NCBI GenBank assembly: GCA_934154515.1 | Contig: CAKPGD010000015.1 | Coordinates: forward strand, 1 to 22,913 | Direction of reading: 5' to 3' | Source of the DNA: an uncultured Clostridia bacterium | GTDB lineage: Bacteria; Bacillota; Clostridia; TANB77; CAG-508 | Length of the DNA stretch: 22,913 nucleotides | Part shown: one piece after another, positions 6,860-14,935 of the stretch | How positions within the stretch are numbered: the stretch's first letter is position 1 | How the letters are laid out: each line of letters opens with the position of its first letter | The notes under the pieces: generated by a model | What the model saw: only the letters and a program-made list of their open reading frames with translations | Told to the model about the DNA's origin: nothing | The model's database searches: none | Made by a program: the position numbers and the translations under genes

Positions 6860-7261
6860 ATGCTGAAGCTAAAATCAAATAGAGCTGCAACAATGTCTGA
6901 TATTGTAATTGCGTTAATAATAATTATAATGTTTATAGGAATACTAACAACTAGTTTCTATTCTATATATAAATATAACCTAGATATAAGAATGGATGCA
7001 ATTGCTGTATACTATGCAGTAAATATGTTAGAAAATATACAAAAAACTTCATATGATGAAGTAAGTAATAGTATGGAAGAAACTTTAGCAAGAGAATATA
7101 TAGGTAATAAAAATTATACTATGGAGCTTAAAGTGAAAAAATATAATGAAGAGGATTCTACTAAGGAAGATCTTATAAAAATAGTTACAGTAACAATAAA
7201 ATATAAAGTAGCAAATGAAGATAAAGTATATACTGTAAAAACGTTGAAAATTAGAGAGTAA
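6860..7261 (+). CDS. pseudopilin / minor pilin
   Basis: The 133-aa protein has a short basic leader (MLKLKSNRA), a hydrophobic helix from about residue 15 to 34, and an extracytoplasmic domain with a strand-rich end. Aligned to prepilins, cleavage would fall after Ala9, giving a mature ATMSD start with Asp at position 5 in place of Glu. It resembles PilV/GspI-like minor subunits in size and position. AAAGGAGGG lies just before the ATG. It sits between pilD and another pseudopilin, and minor pilins commonly prime pilus assembly. Confidence 0.72.
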   Translation: MLKLKSNRAATMSDIVIALIIIIMFIGILTTSFYSIYKYNLDIRMDAIAVYYAVNMLENIQKTSYDEVSNSMEETLAREYIGNKNYTMELKVKKYNEEDSTKEDLIKIVTVTIKYKVANEDKVYTVKTLKIRE

Positions 7262-7286
7262 TAACTTAATAAAGTATAAGTTATTA
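7259..7286 (+). other. AT-rich hairpin between two pseudopilin genes
   Basis: TAATAACTTA (7259-7268) and TAAGTTATTA (7277-7286) form a perfect 10-bp stem with an 8-base loop. It covers the upstream stop codon and abuts the ribosome binding site of the next gene. It could modulate translation of that gene or stabilise the mRNA. There is no T tract, so it is not a terminator. Confidence 0.35.
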
Positions 7287-7299
7287 GAAAGGAATAAAA

Positions 7300-7737
7300 G
7301 TGAAATCACAAAAAGGTGTAACATTAACAAGTTTAGTATTATATATTCTGTTACTTATGATGGTAATTGGACTTCTAACTACTATAAGTGACCATTTTTA
7401 TAAAAATACGGGATATGTATCTGAACTTGGAAAATATGTTTCTGAATATAATAAATTTAATATGTTTTTTGTAGAAGATGTAAAAAATAATACTGAAACA
7501 TATAGTGTAGAAAATAATAAAATTATTTTTGGAGATGGAACTATGTATACGTTTGCCGAAAACTCGATTTATAGAAACAAAGTTCAAATTTGCAAAAATA
7601 TATATGGAGCTATATTTAGCCAAACTAAAGAACTGGATGAAGCAAATAATACAAAAACAGTAGTAAATGTTAAATTAATAATTAATGGTAGTAAAGTATT
7701 TAGTACAGAAAATAGTTATGTATTAAAATACTGGTAA
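7300..7737 (+). CDS. pseudopilin / minor pilin (GTG start)
   Basis: The 145-aa protein begins MKSQKG followed by VTLTSLVLYILLL, a clear class III leader cleaved after Gly6. A 20-residue hydrophobic helix and a beta-rich domain of about 100 residues follow. Mature position 5 is Ser, not Glu. Its strand-rich C-terminal half (IIFGDGTMYTF...) resembles GspH/PilW-like minor subunits. The start codon is GTG at 7300, preceded by AGAAAGG. It lies in the pilus operon upstream of pilB and is presumably a PilD substrate and minor pilus component. Confidence 0.75.
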   Translation: MKSQKGVTLTSLVLYILLLMMVIGLLTTISDHFYKNTGYVSELGKYVSEYNKFNMFFVEDVKNNTETYSVENNKIIFGDGTMYTFAENSIYRNKVQICKNIYGAIFSQTKELDEANNTKTVVNVKLIINGSKVFSTENSYVLKYW

Positions 7738-7831
7738 ATGTAATTTTTGGTAATATACAAAAAATATATATTTAACATGAAAAATGTAGTATAATATTAT
7801 TTAGATAGATACAAAAGAAGGAGGAATAAAC

Positions 7832-9454
7832 ATGGCAGCAAAACAACCAATTGGAATAGAATTAGCAAAAAGAAATTTGATAACAGAAAAAGATATTAAT
7901 AAGGCTCTTGACTATCAAAGAAGCCATCCAGGAAAGAAACTAGGAGATATTATAAATATCTTAGGTTTATGTGAGCCTCAAAGTTTAATACAAGCTATTG
8001 GAGAAATATTGGACGAAAAATCTATATTATTAACTGAATCAAATGTAAAAATAAATGCACAAGATTTTATATCATTAGATATAATGAAAAAGAACAAAGC
8101 AATTCCTTTTGAAGAAGAATCTGGAAGAGTAAGAGTTTGTTTTTCTGATGCTTCAAACAAGAGAGCGGTAGAAACAATTAGATTGCTACTATTAAATAAG
8201 GGATTAGTAATGGATAAATATATTACTTTTGAAAGTAATATAGATAAAGTACTAATGTCAATGGAAGGACTTGGAGCGGAAAAAATTAATCCAAATGGAG
8301 ATATAACAAATTTAGTAGATAGCATAATAAAAACTGCTATGGAAAAAAGAGCAAGTGATATTCACTTTGAGCCAATGAATGATAAAATAAGAGTTAGATA
8401 CAGAATAGATGGACAACTTGTAACTGCAATAACAATAGACAATGATAAGCAATCACAAATAATTGGTAGATTAAAAGCTATATCTAATATGCACCAAGAA
8501 AAACAAGAATCACAAGATGGTAGAATATTAATGTACCAAGATTATAATATTCGTGTATCTTCACAAAAAAATATATATGGAGAAAAATTTGTTTTAAGAT
8601 TATTAAAGAAAAATGCTGGAATAAAGAAAATATTTGATTTAGGATTTCCAAAAGATGAGCAATTAGTAAAAGATAGTTTTGATAAAAGAAATAGTATAAC
8701 AATTATTGCAGCTCCTACGGGTGCAGGTAAAACAACAACATTATATAGTATAATAGATTTCTTAAATAGACCAGAAATTAATATAACAACAATAGAAGAT
8801 CCAGTAGAAATTCGTATAGATGGTTTAAATCAGGTAGAGATAGATGGAAAAACATCATTCTCAGATTCACTAAGAACAGTTTTAAGACAAGACCCAGACA
8901 TAGTTTTAGTTGGAGAAATAAGAGACCTAGAAACTGCTGAAATAGCAATGCAAGCAGGACAAACAGGTCACTACGTATTATCAACAATACATACAATAGA
9001 TGCAATAGAAGTTGTAACAAGACTTAGAAAAATGGGAATATCAAACTATGATATTTCAAGTACACTTGCTTCAACAGTATCACAAAGACTTGTTAGAAAA
9101 GCATGTCCATATTGCTCAGTAGAAAGAGATTTTACAGACAGAGAAAAAGAAATAATGAATAGTATAGCTTCAAAATATGATATACAACTTAATTTTGAAG
9201 GAAAGAAAACTAAAGACACAATTGGATGCGAAAAATGTAATAATACAGGATATTTCGATAGAATTGCGTTATTTGAAATTCTTAATATTGACGACAATAT
9301 AAGAGAACTGATAATTAATAATGCATCTAGCTTAGAAATAAGAAATGAGGCATTAAAGGAAAAATATAAACCTTTAGTAGTGGATGGATTATATAAAGTA
9401 TTGGATGGAATAACAACGCTTAATGAACTTAATAATCAATTAGTATTATTTTAA
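7832..9454 (+). CDS. pilB: pilus extension ATPase PilB (GspE family)
   Basis: This cytoplasmic hexameric ATPase (540 aa) powers pilus polymerisation with PilC. An N-terminal MshEN-type domain (about 6-60) is followed by the N2 and core ATPase domains. Walker A is APTGAGKTT (294-302), the Asp box IEDPVE (321-326), Walker B DIVLVGEIRD (356-365) and the His box GQTGHYVLSTIHT (376-388). The four zinc cysteines are CPYC (425-428) and CEKC (466-469). MshEN domains bind cyclic di-GMP in some PilB proteins. AAGGAGG sets the ATG. A TATAAT at 7790-7795 lies upstream without a good -35, so an internal promoter is only possible. Confidence 0.95.
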   Translation: MAAKQPIGIELAKRNLITEKDINKALDYQRSHPGKKLGDIINILGLCEPQSLIQAIGEILDEKSILLTESNVKINAQDFISLDIMKKNKAIPFEEESGRVRVCFSDASNKRAVETIRLLLLNKGLVMDKYITFESNIDKVLMSMEGLGAEKINPNGDITNLVDSIIKTAMEKRASDIHFEPMNDKIRVRYRIDGQLVTAITIDNDKQSQIIGRLKAISNMHQEKQESQDGRILMYQDYNIRVSSQKNIYGEKFVLRLLKKNAGIKKIFDLGFPKDEQLVKDSFDKRNSITIIAAPTGAGKTTTLYSIIDFLNRPEINITTIEDPVEIRIDGLNQVEIDGKTSFSDSLRTVLRQDPDIVLVGEIRDLETAEIAMQAGQTGHYVLSTIHTIDAIEVVTRLRKMGISNYDISSTLASTVSQRLVRKACPYCSVERDFTDREKEIMNSIASKYDIQLNFEGKKTKDTIGCEKCNNTGYFDRIALFEILNIDDNIRELIINNASSLEIRNEALKEKYKPLVVDGLYKVLDGITTLNELNNQLVLF

Positions 9455-9476
9455 TATTTTCAAAGGGGGAAAAATA

Positions 9477-10583
9477 ATGGTAAATATGGATGAAGTTCTA
9501 AGAACGGCAAAAGAAAATGATGCATCAGACATACATTTAATATGTGGTCTAAAGCCAATGCTTAGAATAGCAAGAGATTTAAAAGAAATAGAACAAGCAG
9601 ATACACTAGAAGAAGAAGATATGTATGAAATATATGATTATTTCATAAAAGGAAACTTAGACAAAGATGCAGTATTTAAAGAAACAAAAAAACTAGATTC
9701 TTCTTATGAATTTGAAGATATTAGACTTAGAGTAAATATATCATATTCAAATGAAATACCAGTATTCACATTAAGAATTATAAAAAGTACACTACCAAGA
9801 TACGAAGATTTAGGAGTGCCGGATATAGTAAGAAGAATGACATATCAATCACAAGGACTTATACTAGTTACAGGTAAAACAAACTCAGGTAAAACAACAA
9901 CATTAAATGCTTTAATAAATGATATAAATGAAAATCAAAATAAAAAAATATTAACACTTGAAAGCCCAGTAGAATATAAACATACTTCAAAAAAATGTAT
10001 GATAGTACAAAAGGAAGTAGGTCGTGGAAGAGACTGTTTATGTTATAGTGATGGTGTAAAAAACTCTTTAAGAGAGGATTGCGATATAATTGTAGTAGGA
10101 GAGATAAGAGATAAAGAGACAATGGAAGCAGCAATAGAAACAGCTGAATCAGGACATTTGGTAATAGGAACATTACATACAAAATCTTGTGCAGAAACAT
10201 TAGACCGTTTAATTAACTTTTATGAAGTAAGAGATCAAGCTCAAATAAAATACCTAATGTCTACACTATTAAAACTAGTTGTTTCACAAAGATTATTAAA
10301 AGGAAAAAATGGGAAACTAGTATTAGTACCAGAAGTAATGGTTGTAGATAATATTGTTGCAGGTATTATTAGAAAAGAAAAAATAAGTGTTTCAGAAATA
10401 GAAGATGCAATACAAAGTAATTCAGAAAAAGGAAGTGTAGGACTTATTAATTCTTTAGCAGAGTTATTTGTAAAGGATGTAATAACACTTGACCAAGCAA
10501 AAGCTCAAATAGAAGAGAAAAATATTGAAACTTTAAATAGAACTATAATGCAATTAAAAATAAAAAAAGGAAATAAAAATTAA
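9477..10583 (+). CDS. pilT: pilus retraction ATPase PilT
   Basis: The 368-aa hexameric ATPase drives pilus depolymerisation, needed for twitching and DNA uptake. The family start DIHLICGLKPMLR is present (18-30). Walker A is GKTNSGKTT (133-141). The Asp box reads LESPVE (161-166) instead of the usual EDPIE. Walker B is DIIVVGEIRD (203-212) and the His box GHLVIGTLHTKS (226-237). The C-terminal retraction motif, usually NLIREGK, is represented by GIIRKEK (about 296-302). There is no zinc-cysteine module, which separates it from PilB. The ATG at 9477 follows a GGGGG ribosome binding site; a second ATG at 9486 is possible. It starts 22 bases after pilB. Confidence 0.93.
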   Translation: MVNMDEVLRTAKENDASDIHLICGLKPMLRIARDLKEIEQADTLEEEDMYEIYDYFIKGNLDKDAVFKETKKLDSSYEFEDIRLRVNISYSNEIPVFTLRIIKSTLPRYEDLGVPDIVRRMTYQSQGLILVTGKTNSGKTTTLNALINDINENQNKKILTLESPVEYKHTSKKCMIVQKEVGRGRDCLCYSDGVKNSLREDCDIIVVGEIRDKETMEAAIETAESGHLVIGTLHTKSCAETLDRLINFYEVRDQAQIKYLMSTLLKLVVSQRLLKGKNGKLVLVPEVMVVDNIVAGIIRKEKISVSEIEDAIQSNSEKGSVGLINSLAELFVKDVITLDQAKAQIEEKNIETLNRTIMQLKIKKGNKN

Positions 10584-10603
10584 AGAATTGGAGGAAAATA
10601 GCA

Positions 10604-11950
10604 ATGGCAGAGTATGTATATAAAGCCGTAACAAAAAATGGTGTAATTGTTAAGAACAGAGTTGAAGAATCTAGTAAACAAACACTAATTAAGAAATTAA
10701 AAAGCAATGATTTGCTACCTATTCAAGTAGTTCAAGTAGGGTATATAGGCAAAATGCAAAAAAAAGCTAAGAAAAATGTTACAAATATGGACGACATAAT
10801 GAAAACTGCAAATTCAACAAATATCTTTAAAAACGATAGCCAAAGTATTTCTGCAATTGAAAAGATAAACTTAGCACTATCAGCAACAGAAAAAATAACA
10901 ACAAGAGATCTAGTAATATTTACACAAAATTTTTACTTGCTAAAAAAGGCTAATTTTAATAATATACATGCTTTAAATACACTTATACAAAGTACAGAAA
11001 ATTTATCTTTTAGAGGTATATTAGAAGATATTTTAGCAGGTGTTGAAGCCGGAGACTATATGTATACAACAATGGAATACTATTCAAATGTATTTCCATA
11101 CATATATATAAATATGATAAAAGTAGGAGAACTTTCAGGTTCACTTACAACATCATTACAACAAGCAGTAAAATATTTAGATGATTCATCTGATATTACT
11201 AAAAAAGTAAAGAAAATATTAATACCAAACATAATACAATTTGTAGCTATACTTTTATTATTGGTAGTAGGAACATTAGTAGCAGTTCCAACAATTCAAA
11301 ATGTATATGACTCAGTAGGAAGTAAAGACAAAATAAACCCAATAACATTATGGTTCTTTAATTTCCTTAAAGGATTTGGAACATATTGGTATATTCCAAC
11401 AGCAATAATTGTAGGATTAGTTGTAGGAATTATATTTTATATTAACACGCCAAAAGGAAAATACAATTTTCACTACTTTAAATATAAAATGCCTATATTT
11501 GGTAAACTAATATATGGTTTAGATTTATCTAGATTTTTAAAAGCAATGCTTCTTAACTTAAATAATGGAATGAGAATTCAAGAATCATTAGAAGTTAGTA
11601 AGAATGTAGTAAACAATTATGTTTTCTTATCAATGGTAGAAACTTCTATAAACAATATATTAATAGGACAATCTTGGATAGAACCTTTTGAAAAATCAGG
11701 ATTATCATCTTCGATGGTAACAGAAATGTTAAAAATAGGAATGCAGACAGATTTAGCAGAAATGATGGAAAAATTAGTTGAATATATGGAAATTGATATA
11801 GATAATACATTAGATAATATTATGAAAGTATTACCACAGCTTGTATATTCAATAGTTGGTATAGTATTAATATTCTTCGTATTAGTGGTATTAGTTCCAA
11901 TTCTAGAGGTATATATGGGTAACTTCTTATTCTCAGCAGCAGATGTTTAG
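10604..11950 (+). CDS. pilC: pilus inner-membrane platform protein PilC (GspF family)
   Basis: The 448-aa polytopic protein couples the PilB/PilT motors to the growing pilus. It starts with the usual YVYKAVTKNGV segment. Two homologous cytoplasmic T2SF domains (about 104-205 and 305-410) alternate with membrane helices at about 208-230, 262-282 and 412-437. The conserved KVGELSGSL (173-181) and its second-domain counterpart KIGMQTDLAEMM (377-388) are present. The link between the N-terminal segment and the first T2SF domain (about 50-95) is long and polar. GGAGG precedes the ATG. It is the last gene of the pilus operon and is followed by a terminator. Confidence 0.93.
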   Translation: MAEYVYKAVTKNGVIVKNRVEESSKQTLIKKLKSNDLLPIQVVQVGYIGKMQKKAKKNVTNMDDIMKTANSTNIFKNDSQSISAIEKINLALSATEKITTRDLVIFTQNFYLLKKANFNNIHALNTLIQSTENLSFRGILEDILAGVEAGDYMYTTMEYYSNVFPYIYINMIKVGELSGSLTTSLQQAVKYLDDSSDITKKVKKILIPNIIQFVAILLLLVVGTLVAVPTIQNVYDSVGSKDKINPITLWFFNFLKGFGTYWYIPTAIIVGLVVGIIFYINTPKGKYNFHYFKYKMPIFGKLIYGLDLSRFLKAMLLNLNNGMRIQESLEVSKNVVNNYVFLSMVETSINNILIGQSWIEPFEKSGLSSSMVTEMLKIGMQTDLAEMMEKLVEYMEIDIDNTLDNIMKVLPQLVYSIVGIVLIFFVLVVLVPILEVYMGNFLFSAADV

Positions 11951-11968
11951 AATGCAGATGTTAAAAAT
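11939..11968 (+). repeat. 15-bp tandem duplication across the pilC stop codon
   Basis: GCAGATGTT at 11939-11947 is repeated at 11954-11962. The flanking bases continue partly similar, with a period of 15. The pilC stop TAG lies in the first copy. Confidence 0.6.
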
Positions 11969-11982
11969 AAAGAAAAATATAG

Positions 11983-12032
11983 AAAAACACGATGGTTATG
12001 TTCAAAAGAACACGTTTAACTATCGTGTTTTT
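11983..12032 (+). terminator. strong intrinsic terminator after pilC
   Basis: AAAAACACGATGGTTA (11983-11998) pairs with 12017-12032 over 16 positions, with one G-U. An inner stem TGTTC/GAACA (11999-12003 with 12008-12012) caps it with an AAAA loop, and the 3' arm ends in five T. It closes the pilus operon. The ribosome binding site of the next gene lies only 11 bases downstream. Confidence 0.85.
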
Positions 12033-12053
12033 GCAAATTTAAGAAAGGAGAAT

Positions 12054-12089
12054 ATGATATATTTAATGAAATATGTCATACAAGTGTAG
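12054..12089 (+). CDS. possible 11-codon leader ORF coupled to the ROK gene
   Basis: An ORF reading MIYLMKYVIQV runs from ATG 12054 (or ATG 12066) to TAG at 12087-12089. That stop is one base before the ATG at 12091, where ROK proteins normally begin. The only good ribosome binding site (AAAGGAG, 12044-12050) lies 3 bases from the first ATG and 15 from the second. Ribosomes that terminate here could restart on the kinase gene. Whether the peptide is made is an inference. Confidence 0.35.
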   Translation: MIYLMKYVIQV

Positions 12090-12090
12090 T

Positions 12091-13038
12091 ATGAAATTAG
12101 GAATTGATTTAGGCGGGAGCCATATATCAGTAGGAATAATAAGTGAAAAACTAAAAATAGTAGCAAAAAGAGAAAAAGACATAGAAAATATATTTAAGAT
12201 AGAAAATATAGAAGAAAGAAAAGAATACATTATAAATACAATAAAAAATTTAATTTCAGAAGTGTTAAAAGATGTAGGAGCTCCGAGTTGTGTAATATCA
12301 CAAATAGGAATATCAACTCCAGGGAAAGTAAGAAAAAATGTAATATACGAAATGTATAATTTAGGAATAAAAGAATTTAATTTACCGGAAGAATTAGAAA
12401 AATACTATGGTGCAGAAGTAAAAGCAAGAAATGATGCAAAATGTGCGGCACTTGCAGAAAAAGAAATTGGAAGTTTGAAACAATATGATGACTGTATATT
12501 TTTGTGTTTAGGCACAGGAATTGGTGGGGCAACATTTTTAGAAGGAAAATTATTGGAATATCATAAAGAAGAAGGTTCTGAATATGGACATATGATAATA
12601 CAAAAAGGTGGAAGAGAATGTAAATGTGGAAATAAAGGATGTTTTGAAAAATATGCATCTATGAAGGCTTTTAAAGAAGGATTTATACAATTACTAGATT
12701 TAAGAGAAGATATAACCTCAGAAATGCTCCTTCAAATATTAAAAGAAAAGGTAGAAGAAAATGACAAAAAAGTAAATGAATATATTGATGAGTATATAGA
12801 TTATTTATTAACTGGAATTTCTAATATTGTAAATATAATAAGACCAGAAGCAATTTGTATAGGTGGAAGCTTTGTGCATTATAGAGAAATATTATATATG
12901 AGGTTAATTGAAAAGATAAAAGAAAATAAATATAATGCACATATGCCAATAATAATACTTGCAGAATTAAAGAATGATGCAGGTGTAATAGGAAGTCAAA
13001 TTGCTATCCAAAATTATAAAAAATTTGCAATTGTTTAA
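12091..13038 (+). CDS. ROK-family sugar kinase (glucokinase-like)
   Basis: The enzyme phosphorylates a sugar such as glucose or N-acetylmannosamine with ATP. The phosphate-1 loop is KLGIDLGGSHISVGI at its N terminus. The catalytic Asp lies in RNDAKCAALAE and the phosphate-2 loop is LGTGIGGATF. The ROK zinc site is complete: E-Y-G-H, then CKCGNKGC. The EYGH motif differs slightly from the E-x-GH of glucokinases, so the substrate is uncertain. I chose ATG 12091 (315 aa) because homologues start right at this loop and because it couples to the leader ORF. An upstream ATG at 12073 would add six residues (MSYKCS) but has no ribosome binding site at a workable distance. Confidence 0.9.
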   Translation: MKLGIDLGGSHISVGIISEKLKIVAKREKDIENIFKIENIEERKEYIINTIKNLISEVLKDVGAPSCVISQIGISTPGKVRKNVIYEMYNLGIKEFNLPEELEKYYGAEVKARNDAKCAALAEKEIGSLKQYDDCIFLCLGTGIGGATFLEGKLLEYHKEEGSEYGHMIIQKGGRECKCGNKGCFEKYASMKAFKEGFIQLLDLREDITSEMLLQILKEKVEENDKKVNEYIDEYIDYLLTGISNIVNIIRPEAICIGGSFVHYREILYMRLIEKIKENKYNAHMPIIILAELKNDAGVIGSQIAIQNYKKFAIV

Positions 13039-13053
13039 AATATATGTTATAAT
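13025..13053 (+). promoter_or_regulatory. extended -10 promoter of the M23 peptidase gene
   Basis: TTGCAA (13025-13030) and TATAAT (13048-13053) are 17 bases apart, with a TG one base before the -10 (13045-13046). The -35 lies within the end of the ROK gene. A start near 13060 is predicted. Confidence 0.6.
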
Positions 13054-13132
13054 AGAATTCGTCGCGTAAAAAAATCAAAAAGGAGAGTGAATATATATTT
13101 TAAACAAAAAGGTAAGAAACTGTACGAAAGAT

Positions 13133-14077
13133 ATGATAAAGCTATTAGTAATAGCTGTAGTCGCTACTATAATAATTCTTGCTATACTGTTATTAAAATA
13201 TAAAGTAGTATATAAAGTAACAATTTCTGGTAAAGAAGTTGGATATGTAATAAATAAAAACGAATTTGAAAAATTAATAAATGAAAAAATTCTAAATTCT
13301 ACAGAGAATAATATAGCATTTATAGATTTAGAAGAAAAACCAAAATATAAATTAGTATTAGCAGAAAAAGCAAGTGAAACTAATGAAGAAGAAATTTTTA
13401 CTAAAATAGATGAACTTGCAATTAAGACTTATAAATTCTATACAGTAGCAGTAAATGACAATAATGCGGTATATGTAAATACCGTAGAAGAAGCGGAACA
13501 AACTGTAGAAAAAATAAAAGAAGATTATTCAGAAAAGCTAGATGAAATTAATATTAGTGTAGGAGAAATATACGTACAAAATATTAATGAGGTAGAGACA
13601 TCAGTAAGTGTAGCACAAAGTGTAGAAACTGCAGAAATTGAAGTTAAAGAAATTGTTAAAGAACAAGAGAAAGTAAAGGCAGCAACTTTAGAGGGAGTGT
13701 ATTTTTCAGTAAAACCGGTTACAGGAAATATTACTTCAAGATATGGAGCAGTTGAAGATATAAGAAGTCATGCACATTCAGGACTTGATATTGCAGCTCC
13801 ACTAGGAACAGACATAAAAGCAGCATCTGGAGGAAAAGTTACGTATTCTGGATGGATGGGAGGATATGGTAATTTAATTATTATAACTCACGAAAATGGA
13901 ATACAAACTTATTATGGACATTGTAGTAAATTATATGCAAAGGTTGGAGATGTAGTAGAAGCAGGTGATGTAATCGCTGCTGTTGGTTCTACTGGAAATT
14001 CAACAGGTAACCATTTACATTTTGAAATACGAAAAAATGGAGTGACAATAAATCCACAAAAATACTTATATAAATAA
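13133..14077 (+). CDS. membrane-anchored M23 family peptidoglycan endopeptidase
   Basis: An N-terminal membrane helix (about 3-23) is followed by a region holding two similar segments (KVTISGKEVGYVINKNEFEK and VAVNDNNAVYVNTVEEAEQ). Such segments often precede the catalytic part of clostridial wall hydrolases. The LytM/M23 domain spans about 196-314. Zinc ligands are His215 and Asp219 (HAHSGLD) and His296 (HLHFE, 294-298), with catalytic His263 (YYGH). All are present, so it should be active and cleave peptide cross-links outside the membrane. The start is unclear. ATG 13133 has only GAAAG two bases upstream, while the strong AAAGGAG (13079-13085) lies 47 bases away. An in-frame ATT at 13097 would add 12 residues, including basic KKVRNCTKD before the helix. 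Confidence 0.9.
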   Translation: MIKLLVIAVVATIIILAILLLKYKVVYKVTISGKEVGYVINKNEFEKLINEKILNSTENNIAFIDLEEKPKYKLVLAEKASETNEEEIFTKIDELAIKTYKFYTVAVNDNNAVYVNTVEEAEQTVEKIKEDYSEKLDEINISVGEIYVQNINEVETSVSVAQSVETAEIEVKEIVKEQEKVKAATLEGVYFSVKPVTGNITSRYGAVEDIRSHAHSGLDIAAPLGTDIKAASGGKVTYSGWMGGYGNLIIITHENGIQTYYGHCSKLYAKVGDVVEAGDVIAAVGSTGNSTGNHLHFEIRKNGVTINPQKYLYK

Positions 14078-14088
14078 TATAAAAAAAG

Positions 14089-14136
14089 ATTAGGAACATT
14101 TAATAAAATAATTTATTAAAATGTTCCTAATTTTTT
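14089..14136 (+). terminator. intrinsic terminator after the M23 gene
   Basis: ATTAGGAACATTT (14089-14101) pairs with AAATGTTCCTAAT (14119-14131), and the stem continues through AATAAA/TTTATT with one bulge. TTTTTT follows (14131-14136). A run of A precedes it, so it may also stop transcription from the right. Confidence 0.85.
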
Positions 14137-14432
14137 AGAAAATAAAAGGGGATGTTTTTCTAATTTAGTTAAAACTAAAAGGGTAACATTAGCTTAACTA
14201 TGTATATAATATACCAATAAATTTTGTCCTTTTTGTGAACGAAACGAAAAATTTATGAGAAGAAAGTAATTTATAAAATTGAAGCATTAAAAGTTGAAGT
14301 ATAAAAAACTAAAGTATAAAAAATAAAGACAATTTTGAAATTAAAAATACATATTTAAAGAATTAGTCTTGACAAAATAAAAATATAATGAAAGAATAGG
14401 GAGGAGAAAAAAGATATTAGGAGGAAGTTAAA
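14137..14432 (+). other. gene-free stretch before dut
   Basis: No credible ORF is present. It holds an inverted repeat TAGTTAA (14166-14172) / TTAACTA (14194-14200) and a perfect TATAAT (14205-14210) with no good -35. Two copies of AAGTATAAAAAA (14297-14308 and 14312-14323) share their core with the 14-bp repeat near the left end. TTGACA lies at 14369-14374. Two ribosome-binding-like stretches, GGGAGGAG and AGGAGGA, lie just before dut. Confidence 0.6.
14369..14397 (+). promoter_or_regulatory. possible dut promoter
   Basis: A perfect TTGACA (14369-14374) has AAGAAT (14392-14397) 17 bases downstream. A better -10, TATAAT (14384-14389), is only 9 bases away, too close for sigma-A. The start would fall near 14404, between the two purine-rich stretches. 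Confidence 0.35.
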
Positions 14433-14894
14433 ATGGAAAAAATAAGAGGATTTGAAGTAGCAAAAGGATTTGAAGATAAAAATATTAATCTACCTGTAAG
14501 AAAAACAAAATATTCAGCAGGATATGATGTAGAAGCAGCAGAGGATGTAGTTATACCTTCTTTTAAGAAAGGAATGAAACCAACATTAATAAAAACAGGA
14601 ATTAAAGCATATATGGCAGAAGATGAAGTATTAATATTAGCTAATAGAAGCTCAAACCCAGGAAAAAAAGGATTAATTTTAGCAAATAGTATAGGAGTAA
14701 TAGATAGAGATTATTACGGAAATCCAGATAATGACGGACATATAATGTTTGCTTTTTATAATATAAAAGATGAAGATGTAGAAATAAAAAAAGGAGATTG
14801 CATAGGACAAGCTATATTCCAAAAATATTTAATTACAGACAATGACACAGCAGAAGGAGAAAGAGTTGGAGGATTTGGTTCTACAAGTAAATAA
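14433..14894 (+). CDS. dut: dUTP diphosphatase (trimeric dUTPase)
   Basis: The enzyme hydrolyses dUTP to dUMP and diphosphate. This keeps uracil out of DNA and supplies dUMP for dTMP synthesis. All five motifs of the homotrimeric family are present in the 153-aa chain: AGYDVEA (29-35), NRSSNPGKKG (71-80), GVIDRDYYG (88-96, catalytic Asp91), GDCIGQAIF (121-129) and RVGGFGSTSK (144-153, the C-terminal arm closing the active site). AGGAGGA lies a few bases before the ATG. It is monocistronic, with a promoter-like region upstream and a terminator downstream. Viruses also carry this family, but no phage genes are nearby. Confidence 0.95.
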   Translation: MEKIRGFEVAKGFEDKNINLPVRKTKYSAGYDVEAAEDVVIPSFKKGMKPTLIKTGIKAYMAEDEVLILANRSSNPGKKGLILANSIGVIDRDYYGNPDNDGHIMFAFYNIKDEDVEIKKGDCIGQAIFQKYLITDNDTAEGERVGGFGSTSK

Positions 14895-14935
14895 TAAAAA
14901 AAATTAACAGATAGAAATTGATAAGTTAGAAAAAA

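Noticed and set aside
14384..14389. TATAAT paired with TTGACA at 14369 as the dut promoter
   Set aside because: The 9-base spacing is too short for sigma-A; only a weaker -10 at 14392 fits the -35.
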